DNA from: Candidatus Albibeggiatoa sp. nov. NOAA
GTDB lineage: Bacteria; Pseudomonadota; Gammaproteobacteria; Beggiatoales; Beggiatoaceae
DNA: 64,000 nt
NCBI GenBank assembly: GCA_025800385.1
Contig: JAOXRS010000223.1
Location: 67,823 to 131,822 of the forward strand
Direction: 5' to 3'
Shown here piece after piece: positions 9,598-19,821 of the stretch (within the stretch, counting starts at the first letter, position 1; every line of letters begins with the position of its first letter). The notes beneath the pieces are model-generated. The model made no database searches, was not told the DNA's origin, and was given only the letters and a program-made list of their open reading frames with translations. A program made the position numbers and the translations under genes.

Positions 9598-12500
9598 TTA
9601 TAAAAGACTAACCACTAAGTTCATTGTGACTAATAAATCGCCATCTTGCACTTGGTAAGCAATACTGCCATCAGGGTTCGCAGCTAAACTAGGAGGTATC
9701 CGTTCACCGGGGTCTAAGCCTCTGGTTGTGGTATCAAATGTTGGCAATAGTGCATAAGATAGTCCAAAGAAAGTTAAACTCAATGTACCATCGACATTTA
9801 ATATCACGTTATCAACCCCTTCAACCTGATTAGCCAAACTAATAAATGTGTCTGGAAATAGCACCGCAGGGTAAATGTTTTGCGATGTACCATCAGAAAA
9901 GACAACCCGACCTTCACGAATTGGCGCACGTACATTACGTCTGACTATTGGCGCATTGTCGTCAGGCAAGTACACACCAGCGTCACCTGTATCGCGGCTG
10001 ACATTCGCTCCAAACGTGACAACCACATATGTGCTGAGGCCATTAACTTCAATTTCTAATAATACATCACCTTTTTTATAGCAACGTGCTGCATTATCTT
10101 CGCCAAGTGTGTCGCTGAGTAGAAAATAGTCTTTTGGAGCAGGAATAAAACTAAATTGTTGTTGAGCCGTTGAAGTGAGAAGTAGTTTACCTGTGGCTTC
10201 GTCGAATACCACACCTGTTGGTGCATCCGCATCTAATTGGATTTGACCATCAATATCAGGAATAAATGCCCGTTGCAATCCATCAACATCCGTCATTACA
10301 ATCAAACCATCTTCACGTTGTCGAACACTGCGAATACCTTGAGTATTGTTTGTTGAATTTAACGCCGCATTGATTTCATCCAGAATCGGTACTCCACGAC
10401 CACCAATACCAAACCCTTTAGAAAAATCAGGAAAGTCGTAATCAATCGTGACTTGTTTCGGGAATGTTTCAGGTAAATTGAAGCTGGTAAAATTGATTGG
10501 TGTGTCAGCAGGGACTGTTAATAAACCATTTTCGTCCATTGACCAGCTTGGTTTCAAAAATGTTTCAGCTACTTCTAACGGCACAATCTCAGGATCAAAA
10601 TTAGTGATATATTTAGTTGTACCCCATGCATTTAAGTTTGCAATTGCTTCATCTGCCATCGCATCAATATGTTCAGGGGTCACATGACCAATCACATAAC
10701 CTGTCAACCCTGCCATATTATTCTCAGTTAAACCTGAAAAACTACTAAGTGGAATGGCATCAAATTGGTCTGCAGTAATTGCATCTAGCGTATTGTCAGG
10801 AATAAAGCTCATTTGATCGGGTGTTAGTACTTTCATTGCATTGGCTGGAATCAACTCTAAATCTTCATCTAAGAAAATACTAAATGCCTCAGGGTCAACA
10901 CCAAGTAAATCATGTTGGTCGTACTCAGAAATTCGCTCAGGTAAAATGCAATAATCTGGCATGTCTGGATATTGATAATTTTTCGGTAGTTGAATATTAC
11001 CGCGTAAATCCACACCTCTTTCAAAAGTGACACTCGGTGTAATACAAACATTAAATAACTGACTGCCTTGCAAAATTTCTGCTTGCGCAATGGTAGCAGG
11101 CGCACGAGATTGGCCAACTAACACGCAATCAATTCGTCCACCAATAACACTCGTATCATCATCTAACTCCACATCACATATCGTACCTTGGCTGAAAATA
11201 ATACTACTTAAAAAGCCACCTGTGACTTGCGCATCTTCAAGCAAACTCACATCGGTAAGTGTGCCAAAGTTTTGAATATCATCGCATACATTACCGCCGA
11301 TTAACTCTGAATAATTCGTTACAGTTGCATTACACACAGTACCGAAGTTATAGACAACAGAGCTTAATCTACCTCCCTCAACCGTTGTATCAGGATTGAT
11401 GGTTAAGTTTGCAATCAAACCTTGGTTATCAATACCACCAACCAAGTAACCACCTGACACACTACCATTAGGATCAATTGTAATATCTTGCGCAATGCCT
11501 CCCCCATTATTAACTGCACCCATCACAGTACTACCTGGAGGAATGGTAGATGTGTCTGCTGTTGAAGGTATTACCGTTGGCTCATTTGGGTCTGTTGTAG
11601 GCGGTTCTGCCTCAGGTTTCACCACTTTGCCGCTTAAAGTAATCAAATATGGATTTTCATCACGATCATTATTACTTAAACTAAACAAAGGCTTAAATTC
11701 ACCTAAAACATTACCTGTTAAAATTAAATCAAATGAGGCTGTATAATTTTGTTCATCTTCCACAATGGAAGGTAAGGCTTTTGGAATCGTTTGACCCAAC
11801 CCTAAACTAAACCCTGAAGGAATAGTTGGATTATCTAAGGTCAGTGTACTATTACCAATATTGCGGATCGTCATTTTAACCACACTCGATTCACCTTGGA
11901 CAATGGTTCCAAAGTTAATTTCATTTTGCCCACTTTCAATTAGAACCCCATCGACTGTGACTTCAATTTCAGGTTCTGGTATCGCTTGTGTACGACAACG
12001 CAAATTATAGTTAATCGATTCTTGATTCGGACTATTCGTTGCAAATTGCAGATTTAATTGAGTACCTGCAATGCTAGAAGGCGTACACTGTATAACGAAA
12101 TTATCGGATTGCCCTGATACCAATTGCGTTGAATAGCTGGTGGCAAATTCAAACTCGCCCGCAGGTTGTGAAGTAAGCTGAATATCGAGCGGTAATGCTC
12201 CTTGGTTAGTAAATGTAATTTGAGTGGATGTTGGTGTGGCAAACTCACTAATCATTTCTACATTGCTATTAGGAATTGGCTGTGAACTGAAAATTGGCAA
12301 TTGCTGTTCAAGTAAGTTGAATGCGCTATTCACTGTTCTATCCATAATCGCATTATTTGCATTACTTGCTAAAAGCAATCTAGCATTGACGCTATAACTG
12401 TTTGGTATGATGGCTTGTCCCCCCGGAATTTCAATCCCAATATAATCTTGGCGGGTTGTGGTGGGAAAAACATCACCTGTAAATTGCGTGGTTGCCTGAC

Positions 12501-13497
12501 CTGTTGATTGTGTTAACGACGAACGTGTGCCAGCTGCGGTTAAACCACTATCATCAAATTCAATAAATACATCCGATATAGTGGTCATATTGCCAAATAC
12601 ATTAATAACCAAAGTATCATTGGGTACGAGATTGATCGGGTCATCAATCAAGCTAGCATTGTTAACTAATAAATAGCTGGCTGTGGATAAAGTTGCATCT
12701 GTATCACTGGTGCTTGTTAATGCATCTTGTGCACCTTCCTCATTTATAAATAAACTGTTTGGAGGGTTTGCTGTTGCATCTAATACCGATGTGGATGGTT
12801 GTGTAATAGCAAAATCAAACTGTGGCACAAAATTAATTAATAAAATATCAGAATCAGTAAAAATTGCATTTGCACCATCTCTTGCTTCAGACACAGTATT
12901 GTGAACCGAATAAGTAACTCGGGCGGGTTTTGATGTGTCGACTACAGAGAGAATAGGATGAGCCGCTGTATTAGTAATCCGACCATTTTCAACAGTATAA
13001 TCAGGATTCGCTGTTGATAAAATAAAACTGGCATTTGTATTAGTGGGTGGAGCACCTAAACTAAAAATCAGTACATTTTGATTCGGTGTAATTTCAACTA
13101 AAGAACCCACTTCTAATAATTCTAAACGACCATCACCATTTAAATCTTGTGTGCCACCCGATAAATTGGGCTGATTGCCCTCTTCAAATAAAAGCACTGC
13201 ATTATCAAAATTCCACAAAACTTCATTGGTAAATGTAATACGTACAAAAGGTGTTTCTGTTGCATTGGTTGTAACACCTGCAGTAAAACGGAAAATATGG
13301 TCTTGAGTTAAAAAATTACCATTTGGCGTAGCAACGGCTCTATCAAGATCAAGCACATAAGGGTTGCTTTGGCTTACAGGTAAGTCTTTTGGTAATGTAA
13401 CAGGTGTAATATCTGCTGCTTGAACAGTAAAAAATGTGCATTGTATGGCTAACAACACACTATAGAACAACAGCTTAGCTATATAAGCAAGTTTCAT
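9598..13497 (-). CDS. very large secreted repeat protein
   Basis: This 1299-residue exported protein has no function that I recognise. The chosen ATG has AGGAA 8 nt upstream and gives a clean signal peptide ending near FFTVQA-AD; an upstream start at 13536 would bury the signal. Visible parts: an N-terminal beta-rich region, with a Ca-binding-like DLNGDGRLELLEVG about 100 residues in; an Ig-like or ASH-like domain (IEVTVDGVLIES, then NIGNSTLTLDNPTIPSGF) around 510-600; a proline/threonine linker; at least five 26-residue repeats (about 660-830) with the pattern V-x-G-G-x-L-x-x-x-I-x-N-x-G-T-I; about ten 8-residue repeats (about 870-950); and a beta-rich C-terminus. There is no autotransporter barrel or LPXTG-type anchor. 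A role in surface display or adhesion is a guess. Confidence 0.8.
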   Translation of the reverse strand: MKLAYIAKLLFYSVLLAIQCTFFTVQAADITPVTLPKDLPVSQSNPYVLDLDRAVATPNGNFLTQDHIFRFTAGVTTNATETPFVRITFTNEVLWNFDNAVLLFEEGNQPNLSGGTQDLNGDGRLELLEVGSLVEITPNQNVLIFSLGAPPTNTNASFILSTANPDYTVENGRITNTAAHPILSVVDTSKPARVTYSVHNTVSEARDGANAIFTDSDILLINFVPQFDFAITQPSTSVLDATANPPNSLFINEEGAQDALTSTSDTDATLSTASYLLVNNASLIDDPINLVPNDTLVINVFGNMTTISDVFIEFDDSGLTAAGTRSSLTQSTGQATTQFTGDVFPTTTRQDYIGIEIPGGQAIIPNSYSVNARLLLASNANNAIMDRTVNSAFNLLEQQLPIFSSQPIPNSNVEMISEFATPTSTQITFTNQGALPLDIQLTSQPAGEFEFATSYSTQLVSGQSDNFVIQCTPSSIAGTQLNLQFATNSPNQESINYNLRCRTQAIPEPEIEVTVDGVLIESGQNEINFGTIVQGESSVVKMTIRNIGNSTLTLDNPTIPSGFSLGLGQTIPKALPSIVEDEQNYTASFDLILTGNVLGEFKPLFSLSNNDRDENPYLITLSGKVVKPEAEPPTTDPNEPTVIPSTADTSTIPPGSTVMGAVNNGGGIAQDITIDPNGSVSGGYLVGGIDNQGLIANLTINPDTTVEGGRLSSVVYNFGTVCNATVTNYSELIGGNVCDDIQNFGTLTDVSLLEDAQVTGGFLSSIIFSQGTICDVELDDDTSVIGGRIDCVLVGQSRAPATIAQAEILQGSQLFNVCITPSVTFERGVDLRGNIQLPKNYQYPDMPDYCILPERISEYDQHDLLGVDPEAFSIFLDEDLELIPANAMKVLTPDQMSFIPDNTLDAITADQFDAIPLSSFSGLTENNMAGLTGYVIGHVTPEHIDAMADEAIANLNAWGTTKYITNFDPEIVPLEVAETFLKPSWSMDENGLLTVPADTPINFTSFNLPETFPKQVTIDYDFPDFSKGFGIGGRGVPILDEINAALNSTNNTQGIRSVRQREDGLIVMTDVDGLQRAFIPDIDGQIQLDADAPTGVVFDEATGKLLLTSTAQQQFSFIPAPKDYFLLSDTLGEDNAARCYKKGDVLLEIEVNGLSTYVVVTFGANVSRDTGDAGVYLPDDNAPIVRRNVRAPIREGRVVFSDGTSQNIYPAVLFPDTFISLANQVEGVDNVILNVDGTLSLTFFGLSYALLPTFDTTTRGLDPGERIPPSLAANPDGSIAYQVQDGDLLVTMNLVVSLL
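10625..10875 (-). repeat. octapeptide-repeat coding segment
   Basis: Within the large secreted protein, about ten consecutive 8-residue units follow the pattern x-hydrophobic-x-x-hydrophobic-[T/P]-x-[DEN]. Examples are AMKVLTPD, QMSFIPDN, TLDAITAD, QFDAIPLS, SFSGLTEN and HIDAMADE. The register holds without gaps, which suggests a solenoid. Confidence 0.75.
11040..11530 (-). repeat. 26-residue repeat coding segment
   Basis: Within the large secreted protein, four units of exactly 26 residues follow one another, flanked by one or two degenerate units. Each has V-x-G-G-x-(L/V) near its start and N-x-G-(T/L)-(I/V/L) in its middle, as in TTVEGGRLSS, AQVTGGFLSS and SELIGGNVCD. The spacing and G/N-rich turns suggest a beta-helix-like stack. 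Confidence 0.78.
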
Positions 13498-14112
13498 AAT
13501 ATTGTTCCTAAATAAATTGGATTGAATTACTGTCAAGTGTAGCGATTTTTACATATTATTCAAAACTTAATTTAATTAAATTTCACTAAAACTAGGAAGT
13601 GCAGGACTTTATTCCATCTACAATGCATGTAAATAATCTCAAAAAATCAGAAAAATATTCTCTAAAAAAATATGATATTAGTTTAAAAAACTTCTGAATT
13701 AAGGACTCATTAATCTCAATTGCACAAGTTTTGGCTAAAAGCTTTATTAGGAAAATATATGACTTGTGAAATGAATTATTAAGCCATTGAAAATTTAAAA
13801 GGCGGGGTTTCCTGTTTTTATAGATAGTTATTGCAATAATTTATTTTATAAGAGTTATTTTTTTACCAGACTGTTGTACATTGGTAAGTATGATTACTTA
13901 GATTTTCATATAAATTATATTACAGAGTCGCCTATTTATATTTTAAGTATTTGCTTCCAATATTGATTTGAGGAAAATGTTGATTAATACTTGCCTCTAT
14001 GTTGAAAAGCCAGCAAAATACCTTGTGTCTTCCTCATGCCTGTTTTTGACTGCTCTTATAATAATATTTGTTTAACAGGTTTCACAATGGACAATAAGAA
14101 CAAGGAATCACA
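13498..14112. other. 615-bp AT-rich intergenic region
   Basis: This divergent region separates the secreted protein from the polyphosphate enzyme. It must hold both promoters. A TATAAT hexamer near 14057 could be a -10 element for the rightward gene, but I found no well-spaced -35. Only very short open frames are present (for example 24 codons from 13623) and they lack ribosome sites. No RNA gene was recognised. Confidence 0.5.
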
Positions 14113-15633
14113 ATGTTTGAAGCTGCTGAAGTTGGACGTAAAATTAGTAAAAGTGAGTATAAAGCCCAGTTGCCCGAATTACGTGCACAGTTATTACAAG
14201 CACAATTTGCCTTAAGCAAAACCAATACACCTGTCATTATTATTATTTCTGGTGTCGATGCGGCAGGACGCGGCGATGCAGTGAATGCACTGAATGAGTG
14301 GTTGGATACACGTGGTTTAGAAACGATTTCATTAGACTCCCCAACTGATGAAGAATTAGAACGACCTTACATGTGGCGTTATTGGCGTAAATTGCCAGAG
14401 CGTGGTCGTATCGGTATTTTCTTTGGGGGTTGGTATGCTGACCCTATTCGAAAAAATGCTTATGGCGATATGGATGTGGCACAATTTGATGAATCTTTGA
14501 CCCATATCCGCCGTTTTGAAAATATGTTGGTTGAAGATGGCGCGTTAATTCTCAAGTTTTGGTTGCATTTATCTAAAGATGAGCAGAAAAAACGCTTAGA
14601 TAAATTAGAAAAAGACCCGCACACACGCCGTAGTGTTTCAGAAAAAGACTGGAAACATGCGGAAATGTATGAAAATTTCACCAGTGCCGCAGAACGTACA
14701 ATTCGTTATACAGACGCAGGCAGAACCCCATGGTTTTTAGTCGAAGCCAGTAATGAGCCTTACCGTAATTTAACCATTGCACACACTTTATTAGAGCATT
14801 TACATAAGCTTTTAGACCAGCAAAATCAACAACCTCCTAAACAGCCTGAGTCAGAAGCAGCAACCGCGATTCAACTTGAAACACCTGATACTGCACAATT
14901 AACCGTTTTGGATAAAGTGGATTTAACCCAAGCTTTAAATAAAAAAGTCTATCAGGAAAAATTAGCGCATTATCAAGGCAAGTTACATCGTTTATCTTGG
15001 GCAGCACAAAATGCACAAATGTCGACCATTATCGTATTTGAAGGCTGGGATGCTGGCGGTAAAGGCGGGGCAATTCGACGCATGATTCATACCATGGATG
15101 CCCGTTTATATCGTGTGATTTCAATTGCCGCGCCGACAGACGAAGAGCGAGCGCATCATTATTTATGGCGTTTCTGGCGACATGCACCAAGAGCGGGTCA
15201 TTTCACAATTTATGATCGTTCTTGGTACGGCCGCGTGTTGGTGGAACGGGTAGAAGGCTTTGCTAAAGAATATGAATGGAAACGGGCTTATTCTGAAATC
15301 AACTCTTTTGAAGAGCAACTTGCAAATCATGGCGATGTGGTGATTAAATTCTGGTTACACATCAGTCAAGAAGAGCAGTTAAAACGCTTTAAAGAACGCG
15401 AAGTGATTCCATATAAACAGCATAAAATCACTGAAGAAGATTGGCGTAACCGTGATAAATGGGATGATTATGCGTTAGCGGTGAATGATATGGTGGCACG
15501 CACTAGCACGCAATACGCACCTTGGACATTGATTGCAGGTGATGACAAACGTTTCGCTCGGATCGAAGCATTGAAAACCGTATGTGAACGTTTAGAAAAA
15601 GCCTTAGATGAAAAAGGTAGTAAGAAAAAATAA
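14113..15633 (+). CDS. pap: polyphosphate:AMP phosphotransferase (two PPK2 domains)
   Basis: This 506-residue enzyme transfers phosphate from polyphosphate to AMP (and probably other nucleotides), recovering ADP from stored polyphosphate. It is a tandem duplication of the PPK2 fold. The C-terminal half (from about residue 270) has an intact Walker A GWDAGGKGG and the lid motif DRSWYGR. The N-terminal half has GVDAAGRGD, with Arg in place of the P-loop Lys, and FGGWYADP in place of the lid, so it is probably non-catalytic, as described for PAP-type PPK2 proteins. AAGGAA lies 7 nt before the ATG. It is monocistronic and ends at a convergent hairpin. A CYTH-CHAD protein at 23659 is another polyphosphate-linked gene in the window. 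Confidence 0.93.
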   Translation: MFEAAEVGRKISKSEYKAQLPELRAQLLQAQFALSKTNTPVIIIISGVDAAGRGDAVNALNEWLDTRGLETISLDSPTDEELERPYMWRYWRKLPERGRIGIFFGGWYADPIRKNAYGDMDVAQFDESLTHIRRFENMLVEDGALILKFWLHLSKDEQKKRLDKLEKDPHTRRSVSEKDWKHAEMYENFTSAAERTIRYTDAGRTPWFLVEASNEPYRNLTIAHTLLEHLHKLLDQQNQQPPKQPESEAATAIQLETPDTAQLTVLDKVDLTQALNKKVYQEKLAHYQGKLHRLSWAAQNAQMSTIIVFEGWDAGGKGGAIRRMIHTMDARLYRVISIAAPTDEERAHHYLWRFWRHAPRAGHFTIYDRSWYGRVLVERVEGFAKEYEWKRAYSEINSFEEQLANHGDVVIKFWLHISQEEQLKRFKEREVIPYKQHKITEEDWRNRDKWDDYALAVNDMVARTSTQYAPWTLIAGDDKRFARIEALKTVCERLEKALDEKGSKKK

Positions 15634-15675
15634 CACTAAATTATCTTGATCGCTGATTTCGGCGGCCAGTATCAA

Positions 15676-15717
15676 ACAGTCCTAAAGGTGAGTAAAAATC
15701 ATGACTTTTAGGACTGT
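15676..15717. terminator. bidirectional terminator hairpin
   Basis: An 11-bp perfect stem pairs ACAGTCCTAAA with TTTAGGACTGT, between two convergent genes and followed by ATTTTTA on the right. Confidence 0.75.
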
Positions 15718-15727
15718 CATCACATTT

Positions 15728-16783
15728 TTATTCTTCAATAACACTCATTTCACCACGCCATTCTGTATCATTACTTGCCCATGGCTTAGTAAACTTATCA
15801 GGCACAGGCCCCATCCACCCAGGGTAAATGTCTAAAGTTTCCTGTGTAATTGGGAAAACAGGGACTTCTGAATGTGCAGGAATATCCTCACCTATTAATA
15901 ACGCATAAGTCAGTTTCAACGCTTCCGCACCCAAAGGGCCACAAAATTGTGCAGAGTCAATCCGAGTTAGACGTTTTTGTTTAATATTCTCAACAGATTT
16001 TGGATCGCCATCAATGGTTGCAATGAAAATTTCGTCACGTCCTGCATTGGCTAACTCATCAACTACACTCAAGCCACCACCATCATTCACAGTGAAAATC
16101 ACATCTACACTGCCTTTTTCAGGATATTCTTGTAAAATTTGTAAGCCTGCTTCTTTTCCTGATACAGGTTCAACCGCTTCGTATGTGCTTAAAATATCAT
16201 AGGCTTGATCGTATTCGTCTAAAGCATCTATGAATCCATTTACGCGCTGCACGGTAGAAGAAACCAATGGATACTCAACAATAATTAATTTGATTGTATA
16301 GTCAGCATCAAAGTTCGCCGCGACATATTCCCCATCTAAATAGCCCGCTTGATAATTATTTGAAGTGACATAAGCGGCTAATTCGCCTTTTTTGATATAT
16401 TGGTCGTAAGCAATCACAGGGATATTGGCTTTATTCGCCTCAATCAGTGGATAAGCTAAGGCAGCATTATCAGTGGGTTGGGCAATAATCGCATCGACTT
16501 TTTGCTCAATTAACTGTTGCATCTGAGTGATTTGTCGTTCAACCCCTTCATCCCCATCACCTGCAACATAAGGCATTAAGCGGATCATTGGCAAATTCTT
16601 TTCTGCAGCTTGCTGATTGATTTTTTCCGCTTCTGCTTCCAAGCCTTTGCGCATCGCGACTTGCCCCGGTATATTCATCGACCAATAAAGCACGCCAATT
16701 GTTTTGGTCTCATTGGCATGAATGGCGATTGAAAATAGGCATAGACTGCCTAGTAAAAAAGATTGCCACTTACGCATCATCAT
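15728..16783 (-). CDS. periplasmic sugar-binding-like protein (ABC type, orphan)
   Basis: This 351-residue protein has a signal peptide (SFLLGSLCLFSIAIHANE) and the type I periplasmic-binding-protein fold seen in ribose and galactose binders. Family signatures include IGVLYWSMNIPGQVAMRKGLEAEAE, VDAIIAQPTDNAAL, IPVIAYDQYI and DVIFTVNDGGGLSVVDEL. It should bind a sugar or similar small molecule in the periplasm. The usual permease and ATPase genes are absent on both sides, so it may work with a distant transporter or as a sensor partner. The ligand is unknown. An FNR-like site lies about 65 bp upstream of the start. Confidence 0.88.
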   Translation of the reverse strand: MMMRKWQSFLLGSLCLFSIAIHANETKTIGVLYWSMNIPGQVAMRKGLEAEAEKINQQAAEKNLPMIRLMPYVAGDGDEGVERQITQMQQLIEQKVDAIIAQPTDNAALAYPLIEANKANIPVIAYDQYIKKGELAAYVTSNNYQAGYLDGEYVAANFDADYTIKLIIVEYPLVSSTVQRVNGFIDALDEYDQAYDILSTYEAVEPVSGKEAGLQILQEYPEKGSVDVIFTVNDGGGLSVVDELANAGRDEIFIATIDGDPKSVENIKQKRLTRIDSAQFCGPLGAEALKLTYALLIGEDIPAHSEVPVFPITQETLDIYPGWMGPVPDKFTKPWASNDTEWRGEMSVIEE

Positions 16784-16847
16784 TCTCCTTTATGAAGTGG
16801 TATGGGGATGATTAAGGTACAGCTTTACAATTCAATCTAAACCTATT

Positions 16848-16861
16848 TTAATAATTATCAA
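16848..16861 (-). promoter_or_regulatory. possible FNR-like site
   Basis: TTAATAATTATCAA (TTGATAATTATTAA on the gene strand) has one mismatch to TTGAT-N4-ATCAA and lies 65-78 bp upstream of the binding-protein start. In DNA this AT-rich it may be fortuitous. Confidence 0.25.
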
Positions 16862-16899
16862 GCTTTTAAAGTGTCAATATTAAAAATATGCTGACGGGA

Positions 16900-18105
16900 T
16901 TAAGTGCGATATTCTGCGTTGATTTTCACATAGTCATACGATAAGTCACATGTCCACACAGTTTCTTGCACTTGACCACGACCTAATTCAACCCGCACCG
17001 TAATTTCAGATTCAGACATCACAGCTTGTCCTTGTTCCTCAGTGTAACTGGCTGCAACCCCACCATTTTCCACAATACACACTGAACCTAAATAAATCTT
17101 AATTTTTTCAATATCAAAATCTTGCAACCCAGCACGACCAACAGCAGCTAAAATCCGCCCCCAATTCGCATCACTGGCATAAAATGCAGTTTTAACTAAA
17201 GGTGAATGGGCAATGGTGTAAGCTACATCTAAGCATTCTTGTTGATTCGCGCCTTGCAATATTTCAATGCTAATAAACTTCGTTGCGCCTTCACCATCTT
17301 TAACAATCGCTTGTGCCAATTGGATGCAAATTTCTGTAATAGCCTCGGCCAGAGCTGCATAATGTGGGTGTTCAGTACTATCGATACAGGCTAAATCAGC
17401 CTTGCCAGTCGCAACTAATACACACGCATCATTAGTCGACGTATCACTATCAACTGAAATCCGATTAAAAGATTGATTGGTTGCATCAGTGAGACAAGTT
17501 TGTAAAACAGTTTGACTGATGTTGGCATCGATTGCCACATAAGCCAGCATGGTCGCCATATCAGGCTTAATCATGCCCGAACCTTTTGAAATACCTGTCA
17601 CCGTGACTGTTTTGCCTTCAATGCGGATTTGTTTGGATGCAAGTTTAGGCTTTGTATCCGTGGTCATGATTGCAGCTGCTGCACGTTGCCAATGCTCCGC
17701 AGTTTCACCGACATTTTGTAACGCATGAGGAATAGCTGCTCGGATTTTTTCCATGGGTAAAGTTTGGCCGATCACACCTGTTGAAAAAGGCAGCACTTCG
17801 GTTGCAGCACAATTTGCATGTTGCCCAACGATTTCGCAACTGCTGAGTGCATCTTGCATGCCTTGTTCACCCGTACCAGCATTGGCATTGCCCGAATTGA
17901 TTAATAAGTAACGTGGAGTTGTTTGGTTTAAATGCTGTTTAGCAACTGTCACAGGTGCAGCACAAAACGCATTGCGAGTAAAAACGGCTGCGCAAGTTGC
18001 ACCTTCATCAATCTGAAATAATGCTAAGTCATCTAGTTCAGTTTGCTTAATGCCAGCACATGTTGTTCCGATTTGAATGCCAGCAACAGGATAGATATTT
18101 GCCAT
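16900..18105 (-). CDS. argJ: bifunctional ornithine acetyltransferase / N-acetylglutamate synthase
   Basis: This 401-residue ArgJ recycles the acetyl group from N-acetylornithine to glutamate in cyclic arginine biosynthesis. The autocatalytic cleavage site is visible as SGMIKPDMATML (around residue 190), where the Thr after Ala becomes the N-terminal nucleophile of the beta chain. SGNANAGTGEQG and SDANWGRILAAVGRAG are further family hallmarks. Its length matches the family. It is monocistronic here, downstream of dnaJ on the same strand with a 179-bp gap. The same pathway appears again with argDF at 32.4-34.5 kb. Whether it is bifunctional or only transacetylating cannot be told from sequence alone. 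Confidence 0.95.
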   Translation of the reverse strand: MANIYPVAGIQIGTTCAGIKQTELDDLALFQIDEGATCAAVFTRNAFCAAPVTVAKQHLNQTTPRYLLINSGNANAGTGEQGMQDALSSCEIVGQHANCAATEVLPFSTGVIGQTLPMEKIRAAIPHALQNVGETAEHWQRAAAAIMTTDTKPKLASKQIRIEGKTVTVTGISKGSGMIKPDMATMLAYVAIDANISQTVLQTCLTDATNQSFNRISVDSDTSTNDACVLVATGKADLACIDSTEHPHYAALAEAITEICIQLAQAIVKDGEGATKFISIEILQGANQQECLDVAYTIAHSPLVKTAFYASDANWGRILAAVGRAGLQDFDIEKIKIYLGSVCIVENGGVAASYTEEQGQAVMSESEITVRVELGRGQVQETVWTCDLSYDYVKINAEYRT

Positions 18106-18284
18106 GTTTCATCCTTGGTCATTGTCTAGTTGTATACTGATTCTATCGGGATATAAAAAGTTTGAGAAGTATATAAAGAAGGTTATTTTGAAAAGATGAA
18201 GAGAAAAAGGGAATATTTTTGAAAAGTAATGAAAAAACAACGAACCGCAAGAGTTTTACAGTCCGTTATTTTTAGCAAATAATA

Positions 18285-19418
18285 TTAAAGGATGTCTTGC
18301 CAGAATTTTTTCACACTATCAACCCATGAGCCTTCTTTTGGCTGATGCTTATGGTTGCTATTGTGTAAGCTGCTTTCAAATTCTCGTAAGATTTCTTTTT
18401 GATCGTTGGTTAAGTTCACAGGGGTTTCGATAATTACACGGCATAATAAATCACCTGTTGGCCCACCACGCACAGGTTTAACTCCTTTACCACGAATTCT
18501 GAATACTTTATCCGTTTGAGTTTCTGGTGGAATTTTCAGTAACACTTTACCATCTAAAGTAGGCACTTCCAATTCGCCACCTAATGCCGCAGTCACCATG
18601 CTAATCGGTACTTCACAAGATAAATGATTGTCTTCACGGGTAAAAATAGGATGTTGTTTGACTGTGATTTGAACGTATAAGTCACCCGCAGGGCCACCAT
18701 TGACTCCTGCTTCACCTTCGTTAGATAAGCGGATTCTATCACCATTATCCACACCTGCAGGAATTTTAACCGATAAGGTTTTGTAATCTTGTACGCGACC
18801 TGAGCCATGACAACTTGGGCAAGGTTCTGGAATCACTTGACCTGTACCGCGACAACTTGGGCAGGTTTGTTGGATTGAGAAAAAGCCCTGTGTCATACGC
18901 ACTTGACCTGAACCACCACAGCGTGAACAGGTTTGTGGGCTTGTCCCCGGTTTTGCACCAGAGCCATTACATGTTGTACATGTTAACTGAGTTGGAATGC
19001 GTAATTTTTGTTCTGTGCCTGCAACCGCTTCTTCAAGCGATAAACTAAGGTCATAGCGTAAGTCTGAGCCACGATAAACACGAGAGCCACCACCTCGACG
19101 ACCGCCTGCAGCTGCACCACCAAATACACTTTCAAAAATATCACCAAAATCGAAACCACCACCGCCAAAGCCGCCAGCTCCCCCCATCGAAGGGTCTACA
19201 CCAGCATGTCCAAATTGGTCATAAGCTGCCCGCTTTTGGTCATCTGATAATACGTCATAGGCTTCTTGAACTTCTTTAAATTTTTCTTCTGCTTCTTCAT
19301 TATCTGGGTTACGGTCAGGATGATATTTCATGGCAGAGCGACGATAGGCCTTTTTTAATTCGTCACCGCTAACATTTTTAGATACGCCTAGGACTTCATA
19401 ATAATCACGTTTGGACAT
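18285..19418 (-). CDS. dnaJ: chaperone DnaJ
   Basis: This 377-residue type I Hsp40 co-chaperone stimulates DnaK ATPase and binds unfolded clients. It has a full J domain with the HPD motif (KYHPDRN, about residue 32), a Gly/Phe-rich linker ([14 protein letters not shown]), four CxxCxGxG zinc-finger repeats ([32 protein letters not shown]) and the C-terminal substrate-binding domains. The usual dnaK and grpE neighbours are not in this window: upstream is 400 bp of non-coding DNA and then a glycosyltransferase. I looked for a sigma-32 promoter upstream and did not find a convincing one. Confidence 0.98.
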   Translation of the reverse strand: MSKRDYYEVLGVSKNVSGDELKKAYRRSAMKYHPDRNPDNEEAEEKFKEVQEAYDVLSDDQKRAAYDQFGHAGVDPSMGGAGGFGGGGFDFGDIFESVFGGAAAGGRRGGGSRVYRGSDLRYDLSLSLEEAVAGTEQKLRIPTQLTCTTCNGSGAKPGTSPQTCSRCGGSGQVRMTQGFFSIQQTCPSCRGTGQVIPEPCPSCHGSGRVQDYKTLSVKIPAGVDNGDRIRLSNEGEAGVNGGPAGDLYVQITVKQHPIFTREDNHLSCEVPISMVTAALGGELEVPTLDGKVLLKIPPETQTDKVFRIRGKGVKPVRGGPTGDLLCRVIIETPVNLTNDQKEILREFESSLHNSNHKHQPKEGSWVDSVKKFWQDIL

Positions 19419-19821
19419 AGTTACTAATCTTTGGGTTTAAAATACTCGATATGGCAAGACTATTAATAGGTTGTATTGGGTCAAATTTCCACCCACAGTT
19501 TACTAAATTTTACCTAATAATCTACAGGCATTTATTAATTTTTTGATTTTTAAGCAGAATTATTATAGTTGAAGCTGATTTAATCAGAAAAATACTAATA
19601 TATTTAATGCATTAAGTTTTTCCTATCTGCAAGAAAATATTGCATATCAGTTATGCTGACATTCAACATTGCTATAACTTCATACAGCTTCAAGGACAAT
19701 AATATTTACCCTACTTAATTGAAATACGATAGCTAGCCATATCCCAAGAAACGATTATAACTTGTTTTACTTAAAATGATTCGCTAATAGAAAAAATCAA
19801 TCAAACCAATACAACACTTTT
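19419..19821. other. 403-bp non-coding gap
   Basis: This AT-rich stretch lies between the start of dnaJ and the end of the GT2 gene. It must hold the dnaJ promoter. I see no credible gene (the longest open frame is about 21 codons), no tRNA and no strong hairpin. Confidence 0.5.

Noticed and set aside
19419..19520. Heat-shock (sigma-32) promoter for dnaJ
   Set aside because: Sequences vaguely like the -35 element occur, but none is followed at the right distance by a CCCCAT-type -10.
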